Positions 1-8,123 of a stretch of 64,000 nucleotides of DNA are shown piece after piece (position 1 is the stretch's first letter; every line of letters begins with the position of its first letter). The DNA is taken from the NCBI RefSeq assembly GCF_022179805.1, contig NZ_BPUO01000018.1, positions 1 through 64,000 on the forward strand, given 5' to 3'. The stretch is from Cupriavidus pauculus (lineage in GTDB: Bacteria > Pseudomonadota > Gammaproteobacteria > Burkholderiales > Burkholderiaceae). A model generated the notes under the pieces. It made no database searches, was not told where the DNA came from, and worked only from the letters and a program-made list of their open reading frames with translations. Made by a program: the position numbers and the translations under genes.

Positions 1-70
1 CGATCAGATCTTCGGGAATGGTCGGCAGCTCACGATCGGCGGCCTGGCTCGTCTTGGTTCTACGTGGCAT
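1..70 (-). CDS. IS256-family transposase, N-terminal fragment (cut by window edge)
   Basis: Only the first 23 codons lie in the window. They read on the minus strand from an ATG at 70-68 and continue off the left edge. The peptide begins MPRRTKTSQAADRELPTIPE, which resembles the usual start of IS256/mutator-type transposases (a basic lead, then LP.IPE.L). A ribosome binding site AAGGAGC lies about 9 bases upstream. An AT-rich tract typical of IS256 ends follows at about 95-120. The call rests on a short peptide plus this terminus, so it is good but not certain. Whether the element is intact cannot be seen. Confidence 0.7.
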   Translation of the reverse strand, partial: MPRRTKTSQAADRELPTIPEDLI

Positions 71-122
71 GACATGCTCCTTGGCGACATGTTATGCCCT
101 AAACACAAAATTTCTGACGGGC
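1..122 (-). mobile_element. Terminus of an IS256-type insertion sequence
   Basis: Read on the minus strand, the bases upstream of the transposase start contain CCGTCAGAAATTTTGTGT (about 101-118). This closely resembles the terminal inverted repeats of many IS256-family elements. The outer boundary is placed near 122 but could be a few bases off, because the partner end and target duplication lie outside the window. The element abuts the promoter side of the ypeA operon, with under 30 bases between the presumed IS end and the ypeA start. Confidence 0.55.
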
Positions 123-147
123 CCGGCCCTCCCCACAAGCCGTAGCC

Positions 148-567
148 ATGCAACTCCGCCCCTACCACCCCACCGACGAATCCATTGTTGTCGATCTCTG
201 GCAAGCCTGCGGGCTGACCCGTCCGTGGAACGATCCGCGCAAGGACATCGCGCGCAAGATGACCACGCAGCCTGAGATGTTCCTCGTCGGCGAAGTCGAT
301 GGCCAACTCATGGCCACGGCGATGATCGGCTATGACGGCCACCGTGGCTGGGTCTACTACCTCGCCGTGCATCCGCAGTTTCAAGGGCGGGGCTACGGGC
401 GTATGCTGATGGCTCGCGCCGAAGCCCTGCTGATCGAGCGCGGCTGCCCCAAGATCAATCTGCTCGTGCGCGACACCAATGACGCCGTGCTGGCGTTCTA
501 TGACCGGCTTGGCTACGGACGAGACGCGGCGGTCAGCCTGGGCAAGCGTCTGATCCCCGATCAATGA
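148..567 (+). CDS. ypeA: GNAT acetyltransferase, YpeA type
   Basis: This is a 139-residue GNAT-fold N-acetyltransferase that would use acetyl-CoA in the cytoplasm; its substrate is unknown. It matches the YpeA family well along its length: a LTRPWNDPRKDI segment near residue 24, YDGHRGW near 63, the acetyl-CoA loop HPQFQGRGYGR near 74-84, GCPKINLLVR near 98, and the ending LGYGRDAAVSLGKRL. Length equals the E. coli protein (about 141). It is the first gene of a tight operon with a GFA-family protein (18-base gap) and a VOC protein. An IS256-type terminus ends only about 25 bases upstream, so its native promoter may have been replaced. Confidence 0.93.
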   Translation: MQLRPYHPTDESIVVDLWQACGLTRPWNDPRKDIARKMTTQPEMFLVGEVDGQLMATAMIGYDGHRGWVYYLAVHPQFQGRGYGRMLMARAEALLIERGCPKINLLVRDTNDAVLAFYDRLGYGRDAAVSLGKRLIPDQ

Positions 568-585
568 CTCCAATCAGGAGACCCC

Positions 586-936
586 ATGACCACCTACCAG
601 GGAAGCTGTCACTGCGGGCGCGTCGCCTTCGAGGCCGACGGCGAGATCACGCAGGTGCTGCAGTGCAATTGCACGATGTGCCGCCGTCGCGGCCATCTGC
701 TCTGGTTCGTGCCGATGGCCAACTTCCGGCTGAAGACGCCTGACGCCAACGCCTCCACGTACCGCTTCAACACGATGAAGATCGCCCACCGGTTCTGCCC
801 CACGTGCGGGGTCGGGCCGTACTCTGAGGCCAAGGACCCGCAGGGCAATCCCACCGCCGCCGTGAACGTGCGCTGCATCGAGAGCGTCGATCTGGCCAGC
901 CTCAAGGTCATCGACTACGACGGTCTGCACAAGTAG
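586..936 (+). CDS. GFA/CENP-V family zinc protein
   Basis: A 116-residue protein of the glutathione-dependent formaldehyde-activating (GFA) fold. The zinc-binding cysteines are visible as CHCG (8-11), CNC..C (about 29-34) and CPTCG (about 68-72). Members bind zinc, and a few accelerate S-hydroxymethylglutathione formation, but most, including this short type, have no proven activity. A clear ribosome binding site AGGAG sits at 576-580. It lies between ypeA and a VOC gene in one transcription unit, so a small-molecule detoxification role is a reasonable guess only. Confidence 0.88.
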   Translation: MTTYQGSCHCGRVAFEADGEITQVLQCNCTMCRRRGHLLWFVPMANFRLKTPDANASTYRFNTMKIAHRFCPTCGVGPYSEAKDPQGNPTAAVNVRCIESVDLASLKVIDYDGLHK

Positions 937-938
937 CC

Positions 939-1349
939 ATGCTGAAGATCCGGGGCATCGATCATCTGGTCCTGCGCACCGCCGACGTGGCGCGGATGGT
1001 GCGTTTCTACGTCGACGTCCTGGGCTGCACGCTCGAAAAAGAGCAGCCGGCCTTTGGCCTGACCCAGTTGCGCGCCGGCAGCGGGCTGATCGACCTGGTG
1101 TCGCTCGACGGCCCGCTGGGGCGTGCCGGTGGCGCCGGACCGGGCGCGGAGGGGCGCAATCTCGACCATTTCTGCCTGAGAATCGATAGCTTCGATATCG
1201 AAGCGATAAATCAGCATCTGCAAATTCATGCCGCGCATGGTAGTCCGGTGGAGCAGCGTTACGGTGCCGAAGGCACGGGTCCGTCGCTGTACGTGCAGGA
1301 CCCCGACGGCAACACCGTCGAACTGAAGGGTCCGCCCACCCCCCCCTGA
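939..1349 (+). CDS. VOC family protein (glyoxalase/bleomycin resistance fold)
   Basis: A 136-residue single vicinal-oxygen-chelate domain. It opens with IRGIDHLVLRTADVARMVRFY, and its second half-module carries LDHFCLRID and the typical ending DPDGNTVELKG. The candidate metal ligands are His9, the His of LDHF and the final Glu. The start follows the stop of the GFA gene by two bases, so translation is probably coupled. Function could be a lyase, dioxygenase or fosfomycin/glyoxalase-type activity; nothing in the sequence decides. The stretch around 1185-1240 is less GC-rich than its neighbours, which may be chance. Confidence 0.9.
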   Translation: MLKIRGIDHLVLRTADVARMVRFYVDVLGCTLEKEQPAFGLTQLRAGSGLIDLVSLDGPLGRAGGAGPGAEGRNLDHFCLRIDSFDIEAINQHLQIHAAHGSPVEQRYGAEGTGPSLYVQDPDGNTVELKGPPTPP

Positions 1350-1441
1350 CGTGCGCCTTCCCTCACTGAGGGTCACGCCGATACAATTTCCGCTTCACTG
1401 ACCGCACCGCCACCGGCGCCCCCCATTGCGTCGGGCGCGCC

Positions 1442-2689
1442 ATGACCGCTTCCACCGCCCCCGAGCCAATCGCTGCGTCCCGCGCCGCGCTATCGCCCCG
1501 CCAGATCGTCTGGACGCTTGGCATCACCGAGGTCATCAGCTGGGGCACGCTGTACTTCACCTTCACCGTCTTCATCGGGCCGATGCACGATGCGCTGGGC
1601 TTCAGCAAGCCGTTCCTGGCCGGTGGCTTCTCGCTGGGGCTGCTGGTCTGGGCGATGTGCTCGTTCGCGGTGGGTCGCCTGCTGGACCGCGTGCCGGCGC
1701 GCAAGGTCATGGGCATCGGGTCGGTGCTGGCAGCCATCGGGCTGGTGCTCTGGGCCTGGTGCCCATCTCCGGCGATGTTCCTGCTGATGTGGATTCCGCT
1801 GGGGCTGGCGATGGCGTCCACGCTCTACGAGCCGGCCTTCGTGGTGCTGCGGCAGGCGTTTGGCGACGGCTACCAGAAGCCCATCGTCCAGGTGACGCTG
1901 TTCGCCGGCTTTGCCAGCACGATCTTCATTCCGGTTGGCCAGTGGCTAGTGCTGCATCTGGGCTGGCGCGAGACGCTGCTGATCTTTGCGGCGCTGAACC
2001 TGTGCATCTGCGCGCCGCTCCACGCCAGGCTGCGCTACGCGCTGCACCCCACCTATTCGCACACCAGCGCCCCGCTGGCCGGCGCCACATCGCCCGGCAT
2101 TGCCCGCGCCACGCTGCGCCAACCCGTGTTCTGGGCCGTGGTGCTGGCCTTCACCGCCACGGCCGTCATCGCGTCGCTGCTGGGCGCCCACCTGATTCCG
2201 ATGCTGACCGAAAAGGGCCTGCCCGTGGCCCAGCAGCTGATCGTGGCGGCGCTGATCGGCCCGGCCCAGGTGGCGGGCCGGCTGGCCATGGCGCGGCTGC
2301 CCATTGACCAGCCGGTGCGGCTGTCAATGCCGGTCTACATCGTCATGAGCCTGGGCCTGCTGTGCCTGACGCTGGGCGATGGCTACTGGCTGATGTTCGC
2401 GGCAATCTGCTACGGTTGCGCCAACGGCGTGAACACCATGCTGCGCGCGATGGCCATGCCCGAACTGATCTCGCGTCATCACTATGCAACGCTGAACGGG
2501 TTAATGATGACCCCGGTGCTGCTGATGCAGGCCGCCGCGCCGTGGATCGGCGCCCTGCTCTGGCGCGTGGCCGGCGGCTACTGGCTCATGCTGTGGGTCA
2601 TGGTGGCGCTGGCCGTGGGCGCGCTGGGCGCGTTTGCCTATGCGCTGCACCAGCGCGGCCTGCTGCGCCCCGGCGCGGCGCCCGCCTGA
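1442..2689 (+). CDS. MFS transporter (12 TM, CynX/YbfB-like)
   Basis: A 415-residue major facilitator superfamily carrier of the inner membrane. Twelve hydrophobic helices alternate with short loops, and the loop after helix 2 carries GRLLDRVPARKVMGIG, the usual MFS motif-A position. The N-terminus has a short polar lead of about 20 residues. No substrate can be named. It begins 92 bases after the VOC gene; a TACAAT hexamer at 1382-1387 could be a -10 box, but no good -35 is visible. A second, unrelated MFS gene follows in the same direction after 59 bases. Confidence 0.92.
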   Translation: MTASTAPEPIAASRAALSPRQIVWTLGITEVISWGTLYFTFTVFIGPMHDALGFSKPFLAGGFSLGLLVWAMCSFAVGRLLDRVPARKVMGIGSVLAAIGLVLWAWCPSPAMFLLMWIPLGLAMASTLYEPAFVVLRQAFGDGYQKPIVQVTLFAGFASTIFIPVGQWLVLHLGWRETLLIFAALNLCICAPLHARLRYALHPTYSHTSAPLAGATSPGIARATLRQPVFWAVVLAFTATAVIASLLGAHLIPMLTEKGLPVAQQLIVAALIGPAQVAGRLAMARLPIDQPVRLSMPVYIVMSLGLLCLTLGDGYWLMFAAICYGCANGVNTMLRAMAMPELISRHHYATLNGLMMTPVLLMQAAAPWIGALLWRVAGGYWLMLWVMVALAVGALGAFAYALHQRGLLRPGAAPA

Positions 2690-2748
2690 GCCTTTTATCC
2701 AGCCTCGGCACGCCAATCAGGCGTGCCCGGCCGTACCAGTCGTCCCCG

Positions 2749-3951
2749 ATGTCCGATTATTCGTTCGAAACCGCTGCACCCTCCGCTCCCCCCCCTGCCG
2801 TATCCCAGTCGGCCGTGTCCCGCGCCACGCGCGGCACCATGGCGCTGTTCTTTGCCAACGGCGCCACGTTTGCCACTTGGGGTGTCCACATTCCCACCAT
2901 CAAGGAACGCTTCGGCCTGTCCGACGCCATGCTGTCGCTGGCCATGCTGGCCGTGGCGGGCGGCGCCATCCTGATCATGGGGCCGGTGGGCCGCTGGGTG
3001 GGCAGGATGGGCAGCGCGCGCGCGTCGATGCTGGGCGGCGTGGCGTTTGCCTGCATGACGCTGGCCATCCTGGCCATGCCCAGCTTTGCGCTGCTGCTGC
3101 CCACGCTGCTGGTCTTCGGCATGGCCAACGCGCTGTTCGACGTCGGCATGAACGCGCAGGCCGCGACGGTGGAAGCCAGCCGCACCCGTCCCATCATGTC
3201 GGCGCTGCACGGTATGTTTAGCCTGGGCGGCATGGTGGGCGCGGCATTCGGTGGGTTGATGCTGAGCTTGGACGTGCCGCCGGTGGCCCACACGGCGATG
3301 ATCGCGGCGCTGACCGCCGCCGTGGCACTTGGAAGCCATCGCGGGTTGCTGGCTGACCATCCGGTGCTGCCCAGCGCAGAGCATCACCGCGAGCATGCGT
3401 CACGCGCGCTGTGGCTGCTGGGCCTGATGGCATTCCTGGGACTGGTTGGCGAAGGCGCGATGTACGACTGGACCACCGTCTACATGCGCGAGGTGGCCAT
3501 GGCGCCGCTGGCCTGGATCAGCTTCGGCTACGCGGCGTTCTCGGGCGGCATGGCCTGCGGCCGCTTTGGCGGCGACCGCCTGCGTGCGCGTTTTGGCGAT
3601 GCTCGGACGCTGACCGGCAGCGCCTGGCTGGGCTTTGCCGGCATCGCGCTGGCCATCGCCGTGCCGTGGCCGCTGGCCGCGCTGGTCGGCTTCAGCCTGA
3701 TGGGACTGGGCGCGGCCAACATGGTGCCGATCTTCTTCGTGGCCGCGTCGCGCCTGCCGGGCGTGAGCGCTGCCGAAGCCATCGCGCGCGTGGCGCGCTT
3801 TGCCTACGTGGGTCTGCTGATCGGCCCGGTGCTGATTGGCGGTGTGGCCCACCTGACCACGCTGCGCGTGGGCATCGCCGTGGTGGCGCTGACGATGGGC
3901 TACATCGCGCTGTTCGGCGCACGGGCCGTGCGCCGTTATCTGAAAACCTGA
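2749..3951 (+). CDS. MFS transporter (YbjJ/FucP-like)
   Basis: A 400-residue MFS carrier. The start chosen is the ATG at 2749 (MSDYSFETAAPSAPP), because an open frame also extends back into the preceding gene in another reading of the same DNA and that part is not protein-like. After a Ser/Pro-rich lead of about 30 residues come RGTMALFFANGATFATWGVHIP, motif-A-like GPVGRWVGRMGSARA and about 12 helices. The layout resembles the YbjJ group of sugar or drug carriers. It converges on the dioxygenase gene with only 12 bases between stops. Confidence 0.9.
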   Translation: MSDYSFETAAPSAPPPAVSQSAVSRATRGTMALFFANGATFATWGVHIPTIKERFGLSDAMLSLAMLAVAGGAILIMGPVGRWVGRMGSARASMLGGVAFACMTLAILAMPSFALLLPTLLVFGMANALFDVGMNAQAATVEASRTRPIMSALHGMFSLGGMVGAAFGGLMLSLDVPPVAHTAMIAALTAAVALGSHRGLLADHPVLPSAEHHREHASRALWLLGLMAFLGLVGEGAMYDWTTVYMREVAMAPLAWISFGYAAFSGGMACGRFGGDRLRARFGDARTLTGSAWLGFAGIALAIAVPWPLAALVGFSLMGLGAANMVPIFFVAASRLPGVSAAEAIARVARFAYVGLLIGPVLIGGVAHLTTLRVGIAVVALTMGYIALFGARAVRRYLKT

Positions 3952-3963
3952 CGCGGCGCCCGC

Positions 3964-4854
3964 TCAGGCGGCTTTCGGCAGCGGCGCGTGGCCAGTGCCC
4001 AGGCCGTCGAACACGAACGTATCCATCGCCAGCACGCCGTAGGTAACCTCGTCGGCCACGCGCGTCACGCTGGCATCGCTGCCCGCCGCGTTGTCCGCCC
4101 CCATCGCGGCGCCCAGCGTCACGTAGAACGGCAACAGGTGCTCGTCGGTGGGATGCGCGCGGCGTGCGAACGGCGCCTGGGTACGGTAGTCGGCAATCCG
4201 GCTCACGTCGCCAGTGGCCAGCGCCTCGTTCAGCGCGTCGGTCATCCAGCCACGGAAGGCATCGACGTACGGCTCGGTCTCGGGCCCGTGCTGGACCTTG
4301 CGGCCGCCACCGCCAAACACTTCCTGCAGGTTGTGGGTGAAGCTGCCCGAGCCGATCACCAGCACGCCTTCCTGGCGCAGCGGCGCCAGCGCGCGGCCGA
4401 TCTCGATCTGCGTGGCCGGGCTCAGGTACGGGTTGAACGCCAGTTGCACGACGGGTACGTCGGCATCGGGGAAGAAATGGCGCAGCGGCATCCACGCGCC
4501 GTGGTCGAGCGGGCGCTCTTCGTCCTCGGCCACGAAGCCGGCGCCCTGAATGGTGGCCGCCTCGATCAGCTGCTTCACGCGGGCCGCCAGCTCCGGCGAC
4601 CCCGGCGCGTCGTAGCGCAGCGCATACAGTTCGCGCGGAAAGCCGCCGAAGTCGTGCCAGGCTTCCTGCCGGGTGCGGGTGCTCACTGCCAGCGTGCTGT
4701 AGATCCAGTGTGCGGATATCACCAGCACGGCCTTGGGCTTCAGCGCGCGCAGGCGGGTGCCCAGCGCGTCGAACGCGGCGCCGGTGGGGCCGGGATCGAT
4801 CGCCAGCATTGGCGAACCGTGGGACACATAGATGGCGGGGAGCGTGGTGGTCAT
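3964..4854 (-). CDS. DODA-type extradiol aromatic ring-opening dioxygenase
   Basis: A 296-residue LigB-superfamily protein of the 4,5-DOPA extradiol dioxygenase type (E. coli YgiD). Histidines in typical positions are visible: SHGSPM near 11-16, SAHW near 47, the His of GSGSFTHNLQEV in the middle, and DEHLLPFY in the C-terminal half. Such enzymes bind one metal ion (iron in plant DODA, zinc in YgiD) and open catechol rings between or beside the hydroxyls. The true substrate here is unknown. It is convergent with the MFS gene and has its own promoter region of about 250 bases, shared with the gene at 5106. Confidence 0.92.
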   Translation of the reverse strand: MTTTLPAIYVSHGSPMLAIDPGPTGAAFDALGTRLRALKPKAVLVISAHWIYSTLAVSTRTRQEAWHDFGGFPRELYALRYDAPGSPELAARVKQLIEAATIQGAGFVAEDEERPLDHGAWMPLRHFFPDADVPVVQLAFNPYLSPATQIEIGRALAPLRQEGVLVIGSGSFTHNLQEVFGGGGRKVQHGPETEPYVDAFRGWMTDALNEALATGDVSRIADYRTQAPFARRAHPTDEHLLPFYVTLGAAMGADNAAGSDASVTRVADEVTYGVLAMDTFVFDGLGTGHAPLPKAA

Positions 4855-5105
4855 GGCAATAAGCCGTATGGCGGATATCTCGATGCCTGCAGTCTGGCAA
4901 AGATGTCATGGCGTGACGCATGGCATTTGCGGACAAGTCCTGCAAAAAACTTGAAGGTTCGAGGCCGCCTGCATGCTGCGCGTTGGATACCGCACACAGC
5001 AGTGAGGTTTTCCCGTAACACCGACTGCAGCCGCAATATGAACGGCCTATGATGTGCTCAGAGATGCCACCGAGTGTTCGACAAGGCATCCGCCGGAGAA
5101 AGCCC

Positions 5106-5444
5106 GTGTCAAAGCGTTTCGATCCCCTGCACGCCCTGCCCCACGCGCTGTGGTGGCAGCCCGGCGTTTACGGCAGCGGCCCCGCCGTGCTGCTGTGGAT
5201 CATCGCGCGCCTGCCCGCCGATCTGCTGACCGACGTGATCGGCACCCCCTACGCATCCGTCCTGCTCAACCACGCCGGCGACACCGTGTTCGTGGTGGGC
5301 TGGCTGGCCAGCGCCGCGTGGCTGTGGTTCACGCGCAAGCGGCCCGAGCCGGCCATGGCCCCGGCACGGCCCCCCGTCGTGCCAGACCTGACCGCACCCA
5401 CCCAGACCTCTCCGACCAGCCGGCACGGCCACGGCGCCGGCTGA
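5106..5444 (+). CDS. Hypothetical small membrane protein
   Basis: A 112-residue protein I do not recognise. I chose the GTG at 5106 because GGAGAA at 5094-5099 sits at good spacing; an ATG at 5049 is in frame but has no ribosome binding site and adds an unlikely peptide. Two hydrophobic stretches, VLLWIIARLPADLL and VFVVGWLASAAWLW, suggest two membrane helices. The C-terminal 40 residues are Pro/Thr-rich and probably disordered. It lies between the dioxygenase (divergent) and an MHS carrier. No function is proposed. Confidence 0.6.
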   Translation: MSKRFDPLHALPHALWWQPGVYGSGPAVLLWIIARLPADLLTDVIGTPYASVLLNHAGDTVFVVGWLASAAWLWFTRKRPEPAMAPARPPVVPDLTAPTQTSPTSRHGHGAG

Positions 5445-5620
5445 GCGCCAGCGTCTCATCGGACACTTTCGCCCCCGTTTTGCGTGACGCTGGCATAACC
5501 CGCCTGCCACCCGGCCATTACAGCCCGATGTAAGGAATCGCTTAAGATGTCGGCTTGCGCCATCGCCTGGGCACACGGGCGAGGGCATCCACCGGTTCAT
5601 TCATCGTTGTAGCAAGCCAC

Positions 5621-6931
5621 ATGTCCGTTACCGCAACATCTGCCAACGAGCTGTCCAAAGCCACCCGACGCCGCGCGATCATCGCCGCCACCATCGGCAA
5701 CGGCCTGGAATGGTTCGACTTCACCGTCTACAGCTTCTTCGCCGTCATCATCGCCAAGCTGTTCTTTCCCACTGGCAATGACCTGACGTCGTTCCTGCTC
5801 ACCGTGGCCACGTTTGGCGTGGGCTTCTTCATGCGTCCGGTTGGAGCCATCGTGCTCGGCGTCTACGCCGACCGCGTGGGCCGCAAGGCGGCGCTGACGC
5901 TGACCATCCTGATGATGGCGCTGGGCACGGCCATCATCGGCCTGGCACCGACCTACGAATCGATCGGCCTCTGGGCACCGGCGCTGATCGTGCTGGCCCG
6001 CCTGATCCAGGGCTTCTCGGCCGGCGGCGAGGTAGGTGGCGCCACGGCGTTCCTGATCGAACATGCCCCGGACGAGGAGCGCGGCATGTACGCGAGCTGG
6101 CAGCAGGCCAGCCAGGGCATTTCGTTCATGCTCGGCGCCGCCATGGGCGCGCTGGTCACGAACGGCCTGGACCAGGCCCAGATCGATGCCTGGGGCTGGC
6201 GCATTCCGTTCCTGTTCGGCCTGCTGATCGGCCCGGTGGGCATGTACATCCGCTCGCACCTGGAAGAGCCGCCCGAGTTCGAGCAGCGCCAGGCCGAGCG
6301 CCGCGCCAAGAACGTCAAGTTCTCGCCGCTGTCGCAGGTGCTGCGCGACCATCCGCGTGAAGTGCTGGCCGGCCTGGGCGTGACCATCCTGTGGACGGTC
6401 TGCACCTACGTGCTGGTGTTCTACATGCCGTCGTACGCCAAGCAGCAGCTTGGCCTGCCGCTGGGCGCGACGTTCCAGTCGACGGCCATCTGCGGCGCCA
6501 TCATCCTGGTGCTGTGCCCGCTGATGGGCATGCTGTCCGACCGCGTGGGCCGCAAGCGCATGCTGAGCGTGGTGGCCGTGGCCATCCTGGCGCTGGCGTA
6601 CCCGCTGTTCCACTGGCTCAACGTGTCGCCCACCACCTCCACGCTGCTGCAGGTGCAGATCGTGCTGGGCATTCTGCTGGCCGCGTTCACGGGCCCGGCG
6701 CCTGCCGTGCTGGCCGAGCAGTTCCCGACCGAAGTGCGCTCCACCGGCCTGTCGCTGGCGTACAACTTCGCCGTGACGATCTTCGGCGGCTTCGCCCCGC
6801 TGATCGTGACGTGGCTGATCGAGTCGACGCAGAACAAGCTGGCCCCGGCCTACTACGTGATTGCCGCCGCGGCCATCAGCCTGGTCGCGCTGACGTTCAT
6901 GCACGACCGCACGGGCAAGAAACTGGCCTGA
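5621..6931 (+). CDS. MHS-family MFS symporter (ProP/ShiA/citrate-like)
   Basis: A 436-residue metabolite:H+ symporter-type MFS protein. Hallmarks are GNGLEWFDFTVYSFFAVIIAK near the N-terminus, the motif-A copies GVYADRVGRKAALT and MLSDRVGRKRM, and the ending EQFPTEVRSTGLSLAYN. It would import a carboxylate, betaine or aromatic acid with protons, but the substrate cannot be read from the sequence. The ATG at 5621 was preferred over an upstream in-frame codon because the MHS N-terminus normally starts there. A strong terminator follows 25 bases after the stop. Confidence 0.93.
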   Translation: MSVTATSANELSKATRRRAIIAATIGNGLEWFDFTVYSFFAVIIAKLFFPTGNDLTSFLLTVATFGVGFFMRPVGAIVLGVYADRVGRKAALTLTILMMALGTAIIGLAPTYESIGLWAPALIVLARLIQGFSAGGEVGGATAFLIEHAPDEERGMYASWQQASQGISFMLGAAMGALVTNGLDQAQIDAWGWRIPFLFGLLIGPVGMYIRSHLEEPPEFEQRQAERRAKNVKFSPLSQVLRDHPREVLAGLGVTILWTVCTYVLVFYMPSYAKQQLGLPLGATFQSTAICGAIILVLCPLMGMLSDRVGRKRMLSVVAVAILALAYPLFHWLNVSPTTSTLLQVQIVLGILLAAFTGPAPAVLAEQFPTEVRSTGLSLAYNFAVTIFGGFAPLIVTWLIESTQNKLAPAYYVIAAAAISLVALTFMHDRTGKKLA

Positions 6932-6955
6932 CCGGCACCTTCGAACCGCATCGCC

Positions 6956-6981
6956 AAGCCAACCTTCGGGTTGGCTTTTTT
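6956..6981 (+). terminator. Rho-independent terminator after the MHS carrier
   Basis: A perfect 9-bp stem (AAGCCAACC paired with GGTTGGCTT) encloses the stable tetraloop TTCG, and the T-run TTTTT overlaps its end. It follows the carrier stop codon at 6931 and should end its transcript. Confidence 0.93.
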
Positions 6982-7110
6982 ACGTCCGTCGCGTGCGGCT
7001 TTTGTCAGTTGGATGTCCGGATCCAGCCGGTTCCGGTCTTTACGCGGCTGGCGGCCGGGCGCATGATCGCTGCGGCGCAGCGCGCGCCATCGACAAAGGA
7101 GCGAATTGGA

Positions 7111-7734
7111 ATGACGACGAAGCCCGTGCCGCAGACCCAGGTACGCTGCGGCTGGTGTGGCGATCTGGAGGACTACTGCCACTATCACGACAACGAATGG
7201 GGTTTTCCGGTGGACGACGACCGGCGCCTGTTCGAGAAACTGTGCCTGGAGGGATTCCAGTCCGGCCTGAGCTGGCTGACCATCCTGCGCAAGCGCGAAG
7301 CGTTCCGCAAGGCTTTCGCCAATTTCGAGATCGACAAGGTGGCCCGCTTCACCGAACGCGACGTGGAGCGCCTGCTTGGCGACGCCGGCATCGTGCGCCA
7401 TCGCGGCAAGATCGAGGCGGCCATCCATAACGCCAGGTGCGCGCAGGAACTGCTGAAGACCGAGCCGTCGCTGGCCGCCTACTTCTGGAAGTTCGAACCC
7501 GATCCCAAGACCCGCCCAAAAAAGCTGACCCCCGAAGTGCTGCGCACGATGGCCATCAGCCCGGAATCCACGGCCTTGTCGAAGGATCTCAAGAAGCGCG
7601 GCTGGAAGTTTGTCGGCCCCACCACGATGTACGCGCTGATGCAGGCCATGGGGCTGGTCAACGACCATATGGACGGCTGCACGACCCGCCAGTCCGTGCT
7701 GCATGCCCGCAAATCGTTCAAGGTGCCGCGCTAG
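7111..7734 (+). CDS. tag: DNA-3-methyladenine glycosylase I
   Basis: A 207-residue base-excision repair enzyme that removes 3-methyladenine from alkylated DNA. The Tag signature is clear: RCGWCG (zinc Cys), YHDNEWGFP (zinc His), LEGFQSGLSWLTILRKRE with the catalytic Glu region, AGIVRHRGKI, LKKRGWKFVGPTTMYA, and the zinc pair in NDHMDGC. A ribosome binding site AAGGAG lies about 10 bases before the ATG. It stands alone between the terminator at 6981 and a 389-base non-coding region. Confidence 0.97.
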   Translation: MTTKPVPQTQVRCGWCGDLEDYCHYHDNEWGFPVDDDRRLFEKLCLEGFQSGLSWLTILRKREAFRKAFANFEIDKVARFTERDVERLLGDAGIVRHRGKIEAAIHNARCAQELLKTEPSLAAYFWKFEPDPKTRPKKLTPEVLRTMAISPESTALSKDLKKRGWKFVGPTTMYALMQAMGLVNDHMDGCTTRQSVLHARKSFKVPR

Positions 7735-7756
7735 TTTGCTGTCCCGACAATGATCC

Positions 7757-7787
7757 GTTTACGTATACCGACATTGTTTACGTATAC
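7757..7787. promoter_or_regulatory. Paired GTTTACGTATAC sites, first pair
   Basis: The 12-mer GTTTACGTATAC occurs at 7757-7768 and again at 7776-7787, exactly 19 bases apart, in direct orientation. The inner GTATAC is self-complementary. The spacing of just under two helical turns suggests cooperative protein binding. No binding protein can be named. Confidence 0.5.
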
Positions 7788-7946
7788 ATGAATAGTAGTA
7801 GTAATGGTTAACACCGATGCCTGGCGGTGGATAACCCTACTTTCTCCTTTTGGATCAGGGAGTTGCAGAACAGATAACCGTATGGGCAAGCATGCGGCGC
7901 GGTCGTGGATGGGACTGGATAATCCGCGCGCCGCCGGGAGTCGGCC

Positions 7947-7976
7947 ACGTATACGTCCCGAGTTATACGTATACAT
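7947..7976. promoter_or_regulatory. Paired ACGTATAC sites, second pair
   Basis: ACGTATAC occurs at 7948-7955 and 7967-7974, again 19 bases apart, 187 bases downstream of the first pair. The second copy is part of the palindrome TATACGTATA. The repeat of both octamer and spacing makes chance unlikely. The pair lies about 150 bases upstream of the LysE-type gene. Confidence 0.5.
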
Positions 7977-8123
7977 CCCACAGGCCGCCCCCAGCAGGGC
8001 CACAGGCTTGTTCACGCAGTTGTCCCCAGCCTTGGCGCAAGATGTCCACAGGAAGCGCGTGCATCCCCGGCCGAATCGGCTCACACTGGCGCCTCGCCTT
8101 TGCCGAACCCGCTGGAGCGTTCG

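Larger units (their letters stand above)
7735..8123. other. 389-bp intergenic region with paired repeats and DnaA-box-like sites
   Basis: No convincing gene is seen here, and the region is visibly richer in A and T than its surroundings near 7741-7860. It contains two pairs of the octamer ACGTATAC (listed separately). It also holds hexamers and nonamers close to DnaA boxes: GGTGGATAA at 7826-7834 (one mismatch), TTGTCCCCA near 8018 and ATGTCCACA at 8042-8050 (two mismatches each). It probably serves as the control region of the LysE exporter gene at 8124; a wider role is speculative. Confidence 0.6.

Noticed and set aside
2362..2748. Upstream extension of the second MFS gene into the first
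   Set aside because: The extension is an out-of-frame reading of the first MFS gene with no transporter features; the ATG at 2749 is sufficient.
4851..5036. A 61-residue minus-strand frame upstream of the dioxygenase
   Set aside because: No ribosome binding site, no conserved features and it lies in the divergent promoter region.
7735..8123. Origin of replication
   Set aside because: Near-DnaA boxes and repeats are present, but there is no AT-rich unwinding stretch and no dnaA, repA or par genes adjoin.
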